DNA from: Streptomyces sp. V1I1
GTDB taxonomy: Bacteria > Actinomycetota > Actinomycetes > Streptomycetales > Streptomycetaceae
Assembly: GCF_030817355.1 (NCBI RefSeq)
Contig: NZ_JAUSZH010000001.1
Span: forward strand, 5,580,501-5,644,500
Reading direction: 5' to 3'
Length of the DNA stretch: 64,000 bases
Position numbers and translations under genes: made by a program. Numbering within the stretch: the first letter of the stretch is position 1; every line of letters begins with the position of its first letter. Of the stretch, positions 45,901 through 54,742 are shown in pieces. Below the pieces are notes generated by a model that was not told the origin of the DNA, searched no databases, and was given only the letters and a program-made list of their open reading frames with translations.

Positions 45901-46607
45901 AGGGCTACTGGCAGCTTGACGCGGAGACCAACCGGACCTCCGCGGAGACCGGCAACGGGCCGGTCCTCGGTCTGGCGGGCGACGCGAAGATCCACACCGC
46001 GCCGACCGATCCGCTGTCGGAGGATCCGTTCCCCATGGTCGGAGCCGGCCACCTGCTGCTGGACGGCGCCGGGGACTACGCGTCCACCGCCACCGCCCCG
46101 GTCACCGGAGCCGCCAGCTTCACCGTGACCGCGCGCGCCCAGCTCACCTCGCTCGACCCGGTCAAGGCACAGACGGTGCTCTCGCTGCCCGGCACGGCCG
46201 CGAACCGCCTCGCGGTCCGCTACCGGCCCGCGCCGGACGCCGAGACCCCGTCGATGTGGGAGCTGGCCGTCGCCACCTCCGACTCGGCCACCTCCAGTGC
46301 GGCGGTCTTCCACGACGACCAGGAACTCCCGGACACCGACGTGGCCGGCCAGCACCTGGCCGTGGTCTACGACGCCTTCGCCAACGAGATCCGGCTGTAC
46401 GTCAACGGAATGCTCGCCGCCACCGCGCACGGCACCGAGGACACCCTCTGGGGTGCCACCGGCGGCCTGCAGGTGGGTCGTTCGGCACTCGGCGGCGGCA
46501 GCGAGTACTTCGCCGGCGCGATCGACGAGGTCCGTGTCTACAGCGGAGCGGCCGACAGGACAGCGATCCTGCAGATGGCCAACCCGATGGCACTGCCGGA
46601 CATGTAA
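42945..46607 (+). CDS. Large secreted protein with two C-terminal LamG domains
   Basis: About 1220 residues. The N-terminus is an export signal with a twin-arginine-like SRRIRRSLVLRG before a hydrophobic stretch (AVAAVAAGAVLTGGF). A DNRLRE/RHS-associated N-terminal region follows (residues about 100-560, including VEVLGMRTARREIFAEPNGT and TVFPVVIDPIQRT), then fibronectin-like beta domains (about 560-760) and two LamG/concanavalin-like domains (about 764-982 and 985-1218; IDEVRVYSGAADR closes the second). The ATG at 42945 overlaps the previous stop; the GTG at 42969, seven bases after GGAGAG, is an equally good start. Such proteins usually accompany RHS proteins in Streptomyces. Confidence 0.87.
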   Translation: MSDMESGRVSRRIRRSLVLRGAVAAVAAGAVLTGGFTALPGNSEAKEPGQTSVASGKPVQTENQALAAAKKSGKKVEVLGMRTARREIFAEPNGTFTAREYTDPIRTVQSGKWVDIDKTLVKRSDGSVGPKAAAVALSFSGGQAGKPFVTMNQAGRELSLTWPYGKLSAPVIKGETATYVDALPGVDLTVRAEADGFGHLLVVKTPEAAANPKLARLDLGLKADGLKIKEDASGALKAEDAAVGGTVFEAGKPAMWDSAAVKEAAAKPQGPKAVAKALSASAAAAEPAPSVAPAPALAGPGGGGKTASLGIELGKGKLSLVPDQKLLKAKDTVFPVVIDPIQRTTSRTAWTGVMSGMPSEQDWKYSDSAGVGKCPTDYNPVSCNGVGVRRLLFTMPVSFYKGKQILGASFSARVAHIYSASPTAEPIRLYRIGGKNYTITSSSNWSNTQDDWTDHIGTVDKAISPTSCSSQANLHFESGSTGELTSEVRTAANEGWSSMTLGLRAADESRFAEWKRICGNAYLSISYNNLPRKITTLSSDPGGICDTGAGRPYAEVPPKLQAVASDPDHANGQTDKVKVEFKVEWTDPVSKEAKSYTYLTPSWLAPTPNTKFTHTVKSTIPQNTVIYWSARAYDGDGYGPWSYDGDTTRCEFMYDRTLPGKPNVLSKQYPSDTVYHDGVGTYGTFTFSPNPNDSVPDTDVVKYRYAFDSTASPATTINAATAGGPASVNWMPTRSGRHWVDVIAVDKAENPSTKAHYEFLVTEGTPVAGQWNFADGAGSTEAHDETGEFSADAGTGISFGVEGPGGKADSAARFDGSGNAFADANETVLDSSKSFSVSAWVRPTALDRDMTIVSQDGTGEPGFTLGYDHTVGTWSFSVPVTDVDSLGKWKAVSTGVSVVKDQWVLLTGVYDAQKSELRLYINKDSKGVAQRRSVWKSYGPLQIGRSTAKSGYRDNFVGDLAEVRVFDRVLPAAQVAELMTVKPDRKGYWQLDAETNRTSAETGNGPVLGLAGDAKIHTAPTDPLSEDPFPMVGAGHLLLDGAGDYASTATAPVTGAASFTVTARAQLTSLDPVKAQTVLSLPGTAANRLAVRYRPAPDAETPSMWELAVATSDSATSSAAVFHDDQELPDTDVAGQHLAVVYDAFANEIRLYVNGMLAATAHGTEDTLWGATGGLQVGRSALGGGSEYFAGAIDEVRVYSGAADRTAILQMANPMALPDM

Positions 46608-46616
46608 GCCGCATTA

Positions 46617-46654
46617 CGGGTGTGCCGGCCCCCGCGCGGGGGCCGGCACACCCG
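46617..46654 (+). terminator. Strong terminator between the LamG and RHS genes
   Basis: A perfect 38-base palindrome centred at 46635/46636 (CGGGTGTGCCGG at one end, CCGGCACACCCG at the other), followed by CCTCTCTTTTT. It begins ten bases after the LamG stop. The RHS gene, 49 bases on, must rely on read-through or a promoter in the short remaining gap. Confidence 0.9.
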
Positions 46655-46702
46655 CCTCTCTTTTTCGGTTTTCATTGCCCACTTCGAGTGCGGAGTCACG
46701 TG

Positions 46703-49700
46703 ATGTCCTATCGGGGCCGGTTGTTGAACCGGTGCATACCCAGACGTTTGCTCAGTTCGGCCGTGATGGTCCTGTCGTTGGCCCTGACCGGGTCCTCGGT
46801 CCAGGCTGTCGCGTACGCCGATGAAAAGGGCCGGGGAAGGCCTGGTGTCCAGGACTTCGGCGACCCTGCGAAGGGCAAGAACGCCAAGGCCAAGGCGCGC
46901 CCGGCCGACCGGGCCAAGAAGGCCGCGGTCAAGCGACTCGACAAGGCGACCTGGCCCAAGGGCGCCAGCGCGGAACTTCCCGTCGCCGCCGTCAAGGCCC
47001 CGCCCGAGGTGAAGGTCGGCGGACTGCCCGTCACGGTCACCGCCGTCAAGGCGCCGGCCGCGAAGAACCGGGCGGCGGCCAAGGGCGCGGCTCCGCTGCC
47101 CGACAAGGTCAAGGTCGACGTCCTGGACCCCAAGCGCGCCGCCGCACTGGGCGCGGGGGCACTGCTGCGCGTGGAGCGGGCCGACGACAAGGCACAGGCC
47201 GCCAAGGTCCGCCTGAACGTCGGCTACTCCGCCTTCGCCGAGGGCTTCGGCGGCGACTACGGCGCGCGCCTGCACCTCGTCCAGCTGCCCGCGTGCGCGG
47301 CTGTCGCGCAGCCCGGCAGCAAGGCCTGCCCCGAGCTGCCGAAGCCGCTGGCCACGGTGAACAACGCGGAGGACCGTACGGTCTCGGCCGAGGTCACCGC
47401 GGCGCCGGTGCCCTCAGGGCCCTCGACCATGGCGGTTCAGAGCACCTCGCTCGTCGCGCTGGCCGCAGGTCCGTCCTCCGCCCAGGGCACCTACAAGGCG
47501 ACGGCCCTGTCCCCGTCGGCGAGCTGGAGTGTCGCCAACTCCTCGGGCGGCTTCAGCTGGAGCTATCCGCTGCGCTCCGTCCCCACGCCGGGCGGTCTGA
47601 CGCCCAGCGTCGGGCTCGGCTACTCGTCCCAGTCCGCCGACGGCCGCACCTCCGCGACCAACAACCAGGGCTCCTGGATCGGTGAGGGCTTCTCGTACGA
47701 CCCCGGCTACATCGAGCGCCGCTACAAGCCGTGCTCGGACGACGGCCACTCCGGGTCCGGTGAGCAGTGCTGGGCGTTCGACAACGCCACCATTCTGCTC
47801 AACGGAACCTCGAGTGAGCTCATCAAGGATGACGCCACCGGCCAGTGGAAATTCTCGTCCGACGACGGCACCAAGGTCGACAAGCTGACCGGTGCGACGA
47901 ATGGCGACAACGACGGCGAGCACTGGCGCGTCACCACGTCGGACGGCACCGAGTACTACTTCGGTCTGAACCGCCTGCCGGGCTGGGCCTCCGGAAACGA
48001 GGTGACCGACTCCACCTGGACGGCCCCCGTCTTCGGTGACGACTCGGGCGAGCCCTGCTACAACGCCACGTTCACCAGCGCCCACTGCAAGCAGGCCTGG
48101 CGCTGGAGCCTCGACTACGTCAAGGACACGCACGGCAACGTGATGTCCTACTACTACGCCCCCGAGACGAACTACTACGCGCTCAACGGCAAGACGGACG
48201 TCAACGGCACCGCGTACCACCGCGGCGGCTATCTGAAGCGGGTCGACTACGGTCAGCGCGACGGCCAGGTCTACGCGGCCAAGGCCCCGGCGCGCGTGGT
48301 GTTCAACACCGACGAGCGCTGCCTGCCCACCGCGGACTTCGACTGCGCGGAGAGCAAGCGGACCAAGGCCAACGCCGCCTATTGGCCGGACACCCCGGTC
48401 GACCAGGAGTGCAAGGCCGCCACCAAGTGCACCGTGGGGCAGACCTTCTGGACGACCAAGCGGCTGACCGGCATCACCACGCAGATGCGCAAGGACGCCA
48501 CCAACTACCAGGACGTGGACGCGTGGACCTTCACCCATCTGTTCACCGACAACGGTGACGACTCCAAGACGCTGTGGCTGTCGAAGATCGACCACGAGGG
48601 CCGGGTCGGCACGGCGGCGAAGCTCCCGACGCTGGAGCTGTACGGCCAGCAGCTCGTCAACCGCGTCGACGCGATCGGCGACAACATCGCCCCGTTCCAC
48701 CGCTTCCGGCTGGCGGCGGTGCTGAGCGAGACGGGCGCCCAGCTGGACGTCAACTACGCCCCGGTGGACTGCACCAAGAGCGCACTGCCCAAGCCGGGCG
48801 AGTCGACGAAGCGCTGCTACCCGGTCAAGTGGGCGCCGCCCGGCAACATCGAGCCCATCACGGACTGGTTCCACAAGTACGTGGTCGCGGAAATCGTCGA
48901 GACGGACCGTACGGGCGGCGGCGACAGCCTCGTCACCCGCTACGACTACCAGGGCAACGCGGCCTGGCGTAAGGCGAAGCCGGACGGCATCACGGAGGAC
49001 AAGTACCTCACGTGGGGTGGCTGGCAGGGCTACGGCAAGGTCAAGGTCACCAGCGGAAGTGCCGACAACCAGACGTCGCGGGTCGACTACACGTACCTGC
49101 AGGGCATGGACGGCGACAAGGACCCGGACGGCGGCACGCGTTCGGTGAAGGTCGCCGACTCCACCGGCACCGAGTACACCGACGCCGAGGAGTTCACCGG
49201 TCACCAGCTGGAGGCGGCCACCTACGACGGTTCCAAGCTGGTCGCCAAGACGATCAGCACGCCGTGGAAGCACTACACCGGCACCCAGACCAAGAGCTGG
49301 GGGACCACGCGTTCGGCGATCGTCAGGTCCGAGACGGAGCGCGGGTTCAGCCTGCTGTCCAACGGCAGCTGGCGGGAGGCCAAGACCACCACGAAGTACG
49401 ACACGGCGAACGGCACCGGCCGCGTCACCGAGGTCGACGACCAGGGCGACGTCTCGACTCCGAACGACGACACCTGCACCCGCACCTGGTACGCGGACAA
49501 CGTCGGCGAGAACATCCTCTCCCTGCTCTCGCGCAGTGAGTCTGTCGGCGTGAAGTGCTCGGCGACACCGGACCGCAAGACGCAGGTCCACGCCGACGAG
49601 CGCACCTCGTACGACGGCAAGGCGTTCGGCGAGGCACCGACCAAGGGCGACGCGACCACGACGGAGCGCCTGACCTCGCACAACGGCACCACGGGCACGT

Positions 49701-52700
49701 ACCAGGTCACGGGCACCACGACCTACGACGCCTACGGCCGTCCGCTCTCGCAGAAGGACGCGTCCGCCACGGAGACCAAGACGGCCTACACGGACGTCAA
49801 CGGTCTGATCTCGCAGGCGAAGAACACCAACGCGCTGGGGCATGTCACCACGACCGACTACGCCCCGGCCTGGGGCATGTCGGCCGGCCAGACGGACCCG
49901 AACGGCAAGCGCACCGACCTGGCGTACGACGGCCTCGGCCGGCTCACCTCGGTCTGGCTGCCGGACCGGGCGAAGACGCAGACGCCGAGTATCAAGTACT
50001 CGTACAACGTCCGCCGCGACAAGGTCGTCGCGATCAAGACGGAGAAGATCGAGAACGACGGCTCGTACGGTTCGGAGTACCAGCTCTACGACGGTCTGCT
50101 GCGGCCGCGCCAGCTCCAGACGGAGGGCGCCGGCGGGACCCGTATGGTCGCCGACTCGTTCTACGACGGCACCGGCAAGATCAAGAAGACCAACGCGACG
50201 TACAACGCGGCTGGGGCTCCTTCCGACGAGCTGCTGATCGTCCACAACGGTGAGGTGGGCGCGCAGAGCCTCATGGAGTACGACGGTCTGGGCCGGCCCA
50301 AGGCGCAGATCATGGCGGTCTCCGGCGTCGAGCAGTGGCGCACGACCACCACGTACGACGGCGAGCGGACCACGGTCGACCCGCCGACCGGCGGCGTGCC
50401 GACGACGACGATCGCCGATGCCGCGGGCAACACCAAGGAGATCTGGCACTACCGGGGAGCGTCGCCGAACCCGCTGTCCGGTTACGACGTCACCAAGTAC
50501 ACGTTCACGCCCAGGAACAAACTGGAGACGGTCACCGACGCCAAGGGCAACGAGTGGCGGTACGAGTACGACCAGCTCGGCCGCAAGACCAAGAGCATCG
50601 ACCCGGACGAGGGAACGTCGACCACCGCGTACGACGCTCTCGACCGTCCCGTCGCGGCCACGGACAGCCGGGGCAAGAAGACCTCTACGGTCTACGACAA
50701 GCTCGGCCGCCCCGTCACGACCTGGCAGGGCGAGCCCACCACGGGCACCAAGCTCACCGAGATCCGGTACGACAAGGCCGGCTGGCTCGGGCAGGTTTAC
50801 GCCACCCTCAGCTACGTCTCACCGACCGAGTACTTCGGCTCCGTCGTCCAGGCGGTGGACGACCTCTACCGTCCGCTCAAGACGGCCTATGTGGTGCCCG
50901 CGTCGCAGGGCGGACTCGCCGGCACGTACACCTTCACATCGGCCTACAACCGTGACGGCACACTGCAGTCGAGCGGCCTTCCGGCAGTGGGTGACCTGCC
51001 TGCCGAGGTTCTTGCCTACGGCTACGACGAGCTTCAGCGTCCGACATCGATGACGGGGTCCACCTCGTACGTCACCAACACCGTCTACTCCAAGAACAGC
51101 CAGCTCCAGCAGCTCGAACTGTCGACCGGCAGTGGCAAGAAGGTCTGGCAGACCTTCGACTACGAGACGGGTACGGACCGGCTGACCCGCTCCGTCGTCG
51201 ATGTCTACGGAGCGTCCGCTCCCGCGAAGGAGTCGAACTTCTCCTACGACCAGGCGGGCAACGTCCTGTCCATCTCGGACACGGCGAACGCATCCGCTCC
51301 GGACGTTCAGTGCTTCGGCTACGACAGCCGGCAGCGGCTTGAGCAGGCCTGGAGCCCGGCGTCCACTTCGGCCGACGCGGCCGGAAACGGCACCCTCGGT
51401 TCGACCGCGCCGGTCGAGGGCAAGGGCCCGAAGGCCTGTGAGGCGGCCCCTGGGGCCACTCCACTCGGCGGACCTGCGCCGTACTGGAAGTCGTACGTCA
51501 CCGACGCCATCGGCAACCGGACCTCGGAGACGGTGCCCGACACCGGGCTCAACCCGGTCAACAACGTCACCCGCACGTACACCTACGGCGCGGCGGGCGC
51601 GGCCGGTGACGGCCCGCACCAGCTCACCAAGGTCGTGGAGAACACGCCGACCGGTGACCGGCAGTCGACGTACGAGTACGACGACTCGGGCAACACCACC
51701 AAGCGCATCATCGGTGGTGACGCCCAGACGCTCGAATGGGACCACGCCGGCAAGCTCGCCAAGGCGAAGGAGGCCGACGGTTCCGAAACCACCTACCTCT
51801 ACGACGGGGGCGGCAACCGGATCCAGCGCAAGGAGTCTTCGGGCACGACGGTGTACCTGCCCGACATGGAGCTCAAGCTCTCGGCCGACGGCACCAGGAA
51901 GGAAGCCACCCGCTACTACTCGCACGCCGGCCAGACGGTCGCCGTCCGCAGCAACGACGGCAAGGTCTCCTTCATCGCTTCCGACCATCACGGCACGGGC
52001 GAGCTGGCCATCGACGCGGCCACGGGTGCGATCTCGCAGCGCCGCTTCGACCCGTTCGGAGTCGAGCGCGGTGAGGCGACCGGCAACTGGCCGGGCGAGA
52101 AGGGCTTCGTCGGCGGCACGATCGACAAGTCGACCGGCTTGACCCACTTGGGGGCCAGGGAGTACGACGCGGTCATCGGCAAGTTCATCTCCGTCGACCC
52201 GCTGATCGACTACACCCAACCGCAGCAGATCAACGGCTACGCCTACGCCAACAACAGCCCCGTCACCCATGCCGACCCGAGCGGCATGGCCATCCCGGAG
52301 TGCATGCAGGGCCTCATCGAGTGCCGGGGTGGCTTGCCCGTCACCGGCGGCAAGTCCGACCCCGTCAAGGGTGCCCAGAAGAACGCCGACGAGGCCGCCG
52401 GCGCGGTCGCGGGCGCGGAGCAGCAGCAGTCCGCGGCCAAGCAGCGCATCAAGTCGGCGGGCAAGGCGCTTGTCAAAATCGTCCGGGACATCCTCGGTAT
52501 CGACGCCGCGCTGGACTGTTTCTCCAGTGGCGACATGGGCGCCTGCGGCGAGACGGTGCTGAACATCGCGGGCAGCTTCGCCGGTGGTCTCGCCGGGAAG
52601 ATCCTCGCCAAGTACGGCGCTCCGTGGAACTGGGCGAAGGGCGCCAAGCTCGCGAAGCGAGTGGTCGGCCTCGTGGGCGACCTCATCGGTGGCGCCAAGG

Positions 52701-53641
52701 ATCTGTACAAGGCCAACAAGGCCGTCTCCAAGGCGAAGGACGGGCTGGCCAAGGCGAAGGACGCATTGTCCGCAGCCAAGAAGAAGGCTGCGGAAGCCCT
52801 CAAGAAACGCAAGAAGGAGTGTCACTCCTTCCTGCCCGCCACGAGGGTGCTCCTGGCCGACGGCACAAGCAAACCGATCGAGGACGTCAGGCTCGGTGAC
52901 AAGGTCACGGTGACCGACCCCGAGACCGGTGTGACGACCGTCCGCGAGGTTGCCGGCACCATCGTCACCGAGGACGACAAGGCATTCGTCGACCTCACCA
53001 TCGAGGGCAAGTCGGGCAAGTCCGCGGCGCTCATCGCCACGGCGACGCACCCGTTCTGGGTGGAGTCCGAGGGCGAGTGGATCAAGGCGGGCGATCTCGA
53101 GCCCGGTATGACGCTGCGAACCCCGGACGGCGACACGCTCACGCTCGAAGGCATCCGCTACTTCGAGAAGCGCCAGCGCACGCACGACCTCACGGTCACG
53201 GGTATCCACTCGTACTTCGTACTGGCGGCGGCAACTCCGGTCCTGGTGCACAACTGTGACGAGTCGGTCGACTTCGCCCACGGCACCACCACGGAGCACG
53301 CAAACAACATCGATGCCAATGGGCTGGACACTGACGCGGCGAGAGCTTCCTCCAACGGCGGTGGCGTCGCACAGCCAGGCAACCTGTTCACCTACAAGGT
53401 GTCGGGCCCTGCTGACCCGAACTTCAGCACGGCGGCCCAGTGGGGCGTCACCCGTAATGGAGGTTCGAAGAGTGGTGCTTCTGTCATGGTCTTCAGGATG
53501 TGTAAGTGCACCTATAATCGGCTCGTGAAGGAGGGGCATATCACTACGAGGGTGACTGGTGAAGGAATGCCGGAGGAAGTCATTTTCGGTCCCGAAGCGA
53601 TGAGCCATCTGCGGCGAATAGCCAGTATCCCTCTAGGCTGA
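46703..53641 (+). CDS. RHS/YD-repeat polymorphic toxin with Hint domain and C-terminal toxin tip
   Basis: A 2312-residue secreted protein. The signal peptide is within residues 1-38 (LLSSAVMVLSLALTGSSVQA). A SpvB-like region follows (about 250-500; GFSWSYPLRSVPTPGGLTPS), then YD repeats (about 1000-1780; YDGLGRLTSVW, YDQLGRKTKSIDPD). The RHS core closes with TGLTHLGAREYDAVIGKFIS, SVDPL and HADPSG near 1860. A helical linker precedes a Hint (intein-like) domain at about 2040-2184, from CHSFLPATRVLLADG to TPVLVHNC, likely to release the tip by self-cleavage. The last 128 residues are the toxin (see findings). The start is the ATG at 46703 with GGAG eight bases upstream. A candidate immunity gene follows 30 bases after the stop. 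Confidence 0.9.
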   Translation: MSYRGRLLNRCIPRRLLSSAVMVLSLALTGSSVQAVAYADEKGRGRPGVQDFGDPAKGKNAKAKARPADRAKKAAVKRLDKATWPKGASAELPVAAVKAPPEVKVGGLPVTVTAVKAPAAKNRAAAKGAAPLPDKVKVDVLDPKRAAALGAGALLRVERADDKAQAAKVRLNVGYSAFAEGFGGDYGARLHLVQLPACAAVAQPGSKACPELPKPLATVNNAEDRTVSAEVTAAPVPSGPSTMAVQSTSLVALAAGPSSAQGTYKATALSPSASWSVANSSGGFSWSYPLRSVPTPGGLTPSVGLGYSSQSADGRTSATNNQGSWIGEGFSYDPGYIERRYKPCSDDGHSGSGEQCWAFDNATILLNGTSSELIKDDATGQWKFSSDDGTKVDKLTGATNGDNDGEHWRVTTSDGTEYYFGLNRLPGWASGNEVTDSTWTAPVFGDDSGEPCYNATFTSAHCKQAWRWSLDYVKDTHGNVMSYYYAPETNYYALNGKTDVNGTAYHRGGYLKRVDYGQRDGQVYAAKAPARVVFNTDERCLPTADFDCAESKRTKANAAYWPDTPVDQECKAATKCTVGQTFWTTKRLTGITTQMRKDATNYQDVDAWTFTHLFTDNGDDSKTLWLSKIDHEGRVGTAAKLPTLELYGQQLVNRVDAIGDNIAPFHRFRLAAVLSETGAQLDVNYAPVDCTKSALPKPGESTKRCYPVKWAPPGNIEPITDWFHKYVVAEIVETDRTGGGDSLVTRYDYQGNAAWRKAKPDGITEDKYLTWGGWQGYGKVKVTSGSADNQTSRVDYTYLQGMDGDKDPDGGTRSVKVADSTGTEYTDAEEFTGHQLEAATYDGSKLVAKTISTPWKHYTGTQTKSWGTTRSAIVRSETERGFSLLSNGSWREAKTTTKYDTANGTGRVTEVDDQGDVSTPNDDTCTRTWYADNVGENILSLLSRSESVGVKCSATPDRKTQVHADERTSYDGKAFGEAPTKGDATTTERLTSHNGTTGTYQVTGTTTYDAYGRPLSQKDASATETKTAYTDVNGLISQAKNTNALGHVTTTDYAPAWGMSAGQTDPNGKRTDLAYDGLGRLTSVWLPDRAKTQTPSIKYSYNVRRDKVVAIKTEKIENDGSYGSEYQLYDGLLRPRQLQTEGAGGTRMVADSFYDGTGKIKKTNATYNAAGAPSDELLIVHNGEVGAQSLMEYDGLGRPKAQIMAVSGVEQWRTTTTYDGERTTVDPPTGGVPTTTIADAAGNTKEIWHYRGASPNPLSGYDVTKYTFTPRNKLETVTDAKGNEWRYEYDQLGRKTKSIDPDEGTSTTAYDALDRPVAATDSRGKKTSTVYDKLGRPVTTWQGEPTTGTKLTEIRYDKAGWLGQVYATLSYVSPTEYFGSVVQAVDDLYRPLKTAYVVPASQGGLAGTYTFTSAYNRDGTLQSSGLPAVGDLPAEVLAYGYDELQRPTSMTGSTSYVTNTVYSKNSQLQQLELSTGSGKKVWQTFDYETGTDRLTRSVVDVYGASAPAKESNFSYDQAGNVLSISDTANASAPDVQCFGYDSRQRLEQAWSPASTSADAAGNGTLGSTAPVEGKGPKACEAAPGATPLGGPAPYWKSYVTDAIGNRTSETVPDTGLNPVNNVTRTYTYGAAGAAGDGPHQLTKVVENTPTGDRQSTYEYDDSGNTTKRIIGGDAQTLEWDHAGKLAKAKEADGSETTYLYDGGGNRIQRKESSGTTVYLPDMELKLSADGTRKEATRYYSHAGQTVAVRSNDGKVSFIASDHHGTGELAIDAATGAISQRRFDPFGVERGEATGNWPGEKGFVGGTIDKSTGLTHLGAREYDAVIGKFISVDPLIDYTQPQQINGYAYANNSPVTHADPSGMAIPECMQGLIECRGGLPVTGGKSDPVKGAQKNADEAAGAVAGAEQQQSAAKQRIKSAGKALVKIVRDILGIDAALDCFSSGDMGACGETVLNIAGSFAGGLAGKILAKYGAPWNWAKGAKLAKRVVGLVGDLIGGAKDLYKANKAVSKAKDGLAKAKDALSAAKKKAAEALKKRKKECHSFLPATRVLLADGTSKPIEDVRLGDKVTVTDPETGVTTVREVAGTIVTEDDKAFVDLTIEGKSGKSAALIATATHPFWVESEGEWIKAGDLEPGMTLRTPDGDTLTLEGIRYFEKRQRTHDLTVTGIHSYFVLAAATPVLVHNCDESVDFAHGTTTEHANNIDANGLDTDAARASSNGGGVAQPGNLFTYKVSGPADPNFSTAAQWGVTRNGGSKSGASVMVFRMCKCTYNRLVKEGHITTRVTGEGMPEEVIFGPEAMSHLRRIASIPLG

Positions 53642-53671
53642 TCAAAAACACCGAGCGGTCAGGATGTAACC

Positions 53672-54589
53672 ATGGGTTTCGACTGGGACAGCTTTGACGC
53701 TGTGCAAATCGGCGTTGCATCCTGGCCGCCGGACGAGGTTGTCGAAGACGGGCGGGCTCGGACGGAATGGCTGCTCCATACGCTCCGAGACGTGTCCAGT
53801 GAGGGGCTGCGTGCGCTGAGCACGCAGGACCTCAGTCAGTTGGCCAGTGGCATGTCGTTCGAAGTCGGCGTTCTGGGGCCCAGGACGCTGGCGGTGACAT
53901 CCTTCTGCGCTGCGGACATGCCCGGGCCTGTCAGGCTGGGAGCAGCTGCGCGGTTCTGGACGTTCATCGACGAGCACGTTTCGCGGATCTCGATGATCGG
54001 CGAGCAACACAGGGTTGTGTTCCCTGAGTTCATGAGGCAAAGGCGGCAGCTCGTCGAGAATATTCCCCGTCCGGCCAGGAACGCATGGCTGTGGCTCGCG
54101 CTCATCCGCTCCGAGCCCTTGCTCGCGGCACTGAGAGGCAAGCAGAGTCGATCGGATCGTTTGCTGTCGGCCCTGCGTGAGTCGGATCATGATGCGAAGA
54201 TGGCCGACTACTTCGCCCATGTGCTCCCTCCCGCTCGTGGAGCCGGAGAAAAGCCGCCGTTCGGTCAGGGCCACGAAATCCGGCGGCTCATGGATATGGC
54301 CATCGAGTTCGGAATCCGCGGTACGCGCAACGGGTCTGTGGACTCGATGGCGTACTCCACGGAGAGAGCCTTTGACGCACTCTGTGTTCTTGATCGGATT
54401 GCAGGGAGTGGTGCCGGTGGCGAATTCTCGACGCAAGAGGATATTGCTTGGTTCGACGATGCCGTACAGCTCGCGGAGTCGGGAATCGTGACCTCTGCGA
54501 TGAACGACCGCAGCCTCGAATTCTGTGTACAGCTGGCCAAGGTCTGCTCTCGGAAAGACGTGAGTGCGGCTCTCCGAGGTGAAGAGTGA
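53672..54589 (+). CDS. Candidate immunity protein for the RHS toxin
   Basis: A 305-residue, mainly helical, soluble protein without signal peptide; I do not recognise the family. Its only functional clue is position: it starts 30 bases after a polymorphic toxin, on the same strand, where immunity genes always lie, and it is followed by a terminator. Its base composition is clearly less GC-rich than the surrounding genes, as is the toxin tip, which suggests that toxin and immunity were acquired together. The ATG at 53672 is preceded only by a weak AGGATG. Confidence 0.72.
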   Translation: MGFDWDSFDAVQIGVASWPPDEVVEDGRARTEWLLHTLRDVSSEGLRALSTQDLSQLASGMSFEVGVLGPRTLAVTSFCAADMPGPVRLGAAARFWTFIDEHVSRISMIGEQHRVVFPEFMRQRRQLVENIPRPARNAWLWLALIRSEPLLAALRGKQSRSDRLLSALRESDHDAKMADYFAHVLPPARGAGEKPPFGQGHEIRRLMDMAIEFGIRGTRNGSVDSMAYSTERAFDALCVLDRIAGSGAGGEFSTQEDIAWFDDAVQLAESGIVTSAMNDRSLEFCVQLAKVCSRKDVSAALRGEE

Positions 54590-54659
54590 GCCAGTTGACG
54601 CGCTGCGTTACTGCCGAGCGATTCCGGACGTCCTGAGCCAAACGCAGTTGCACCATTAC

Positions 54660-54696
54660 GGAGGACCGTCGCCCGAGTTCCGGGCGGCGGTCCTCC
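54660..54696. terminator. Terminator between the immunity gene and the convergent gene
   Basis: GGAGGACCGTCGCCCG pairs with CGGGCGGCGGTCCTCC, 16 bases with one G-T pair, around a five-base loop, 70 bases after the immunity-gene stop. Confidence 0.75.
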
Positions 54697-54742
54697 TCGT
54701 TGTCCACATCCATCACGATCGCCTTGAAGGCCAACCGCCCGC

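Noticed and set aside
47414..53608. Long antisense frames opposite the RHS gene
   Set aside because: The plus strand encodes a coherent RHS protein with signal peptide, YD repeats and Hint domain; the antisense frames have no motifs.
26374..54742. Prophage or integrative element
   Set aside because: No integrase, phage structural gene, tRNA end or flanking direct repeat was seen; gene content is surface biosynthesis and toxin genes.
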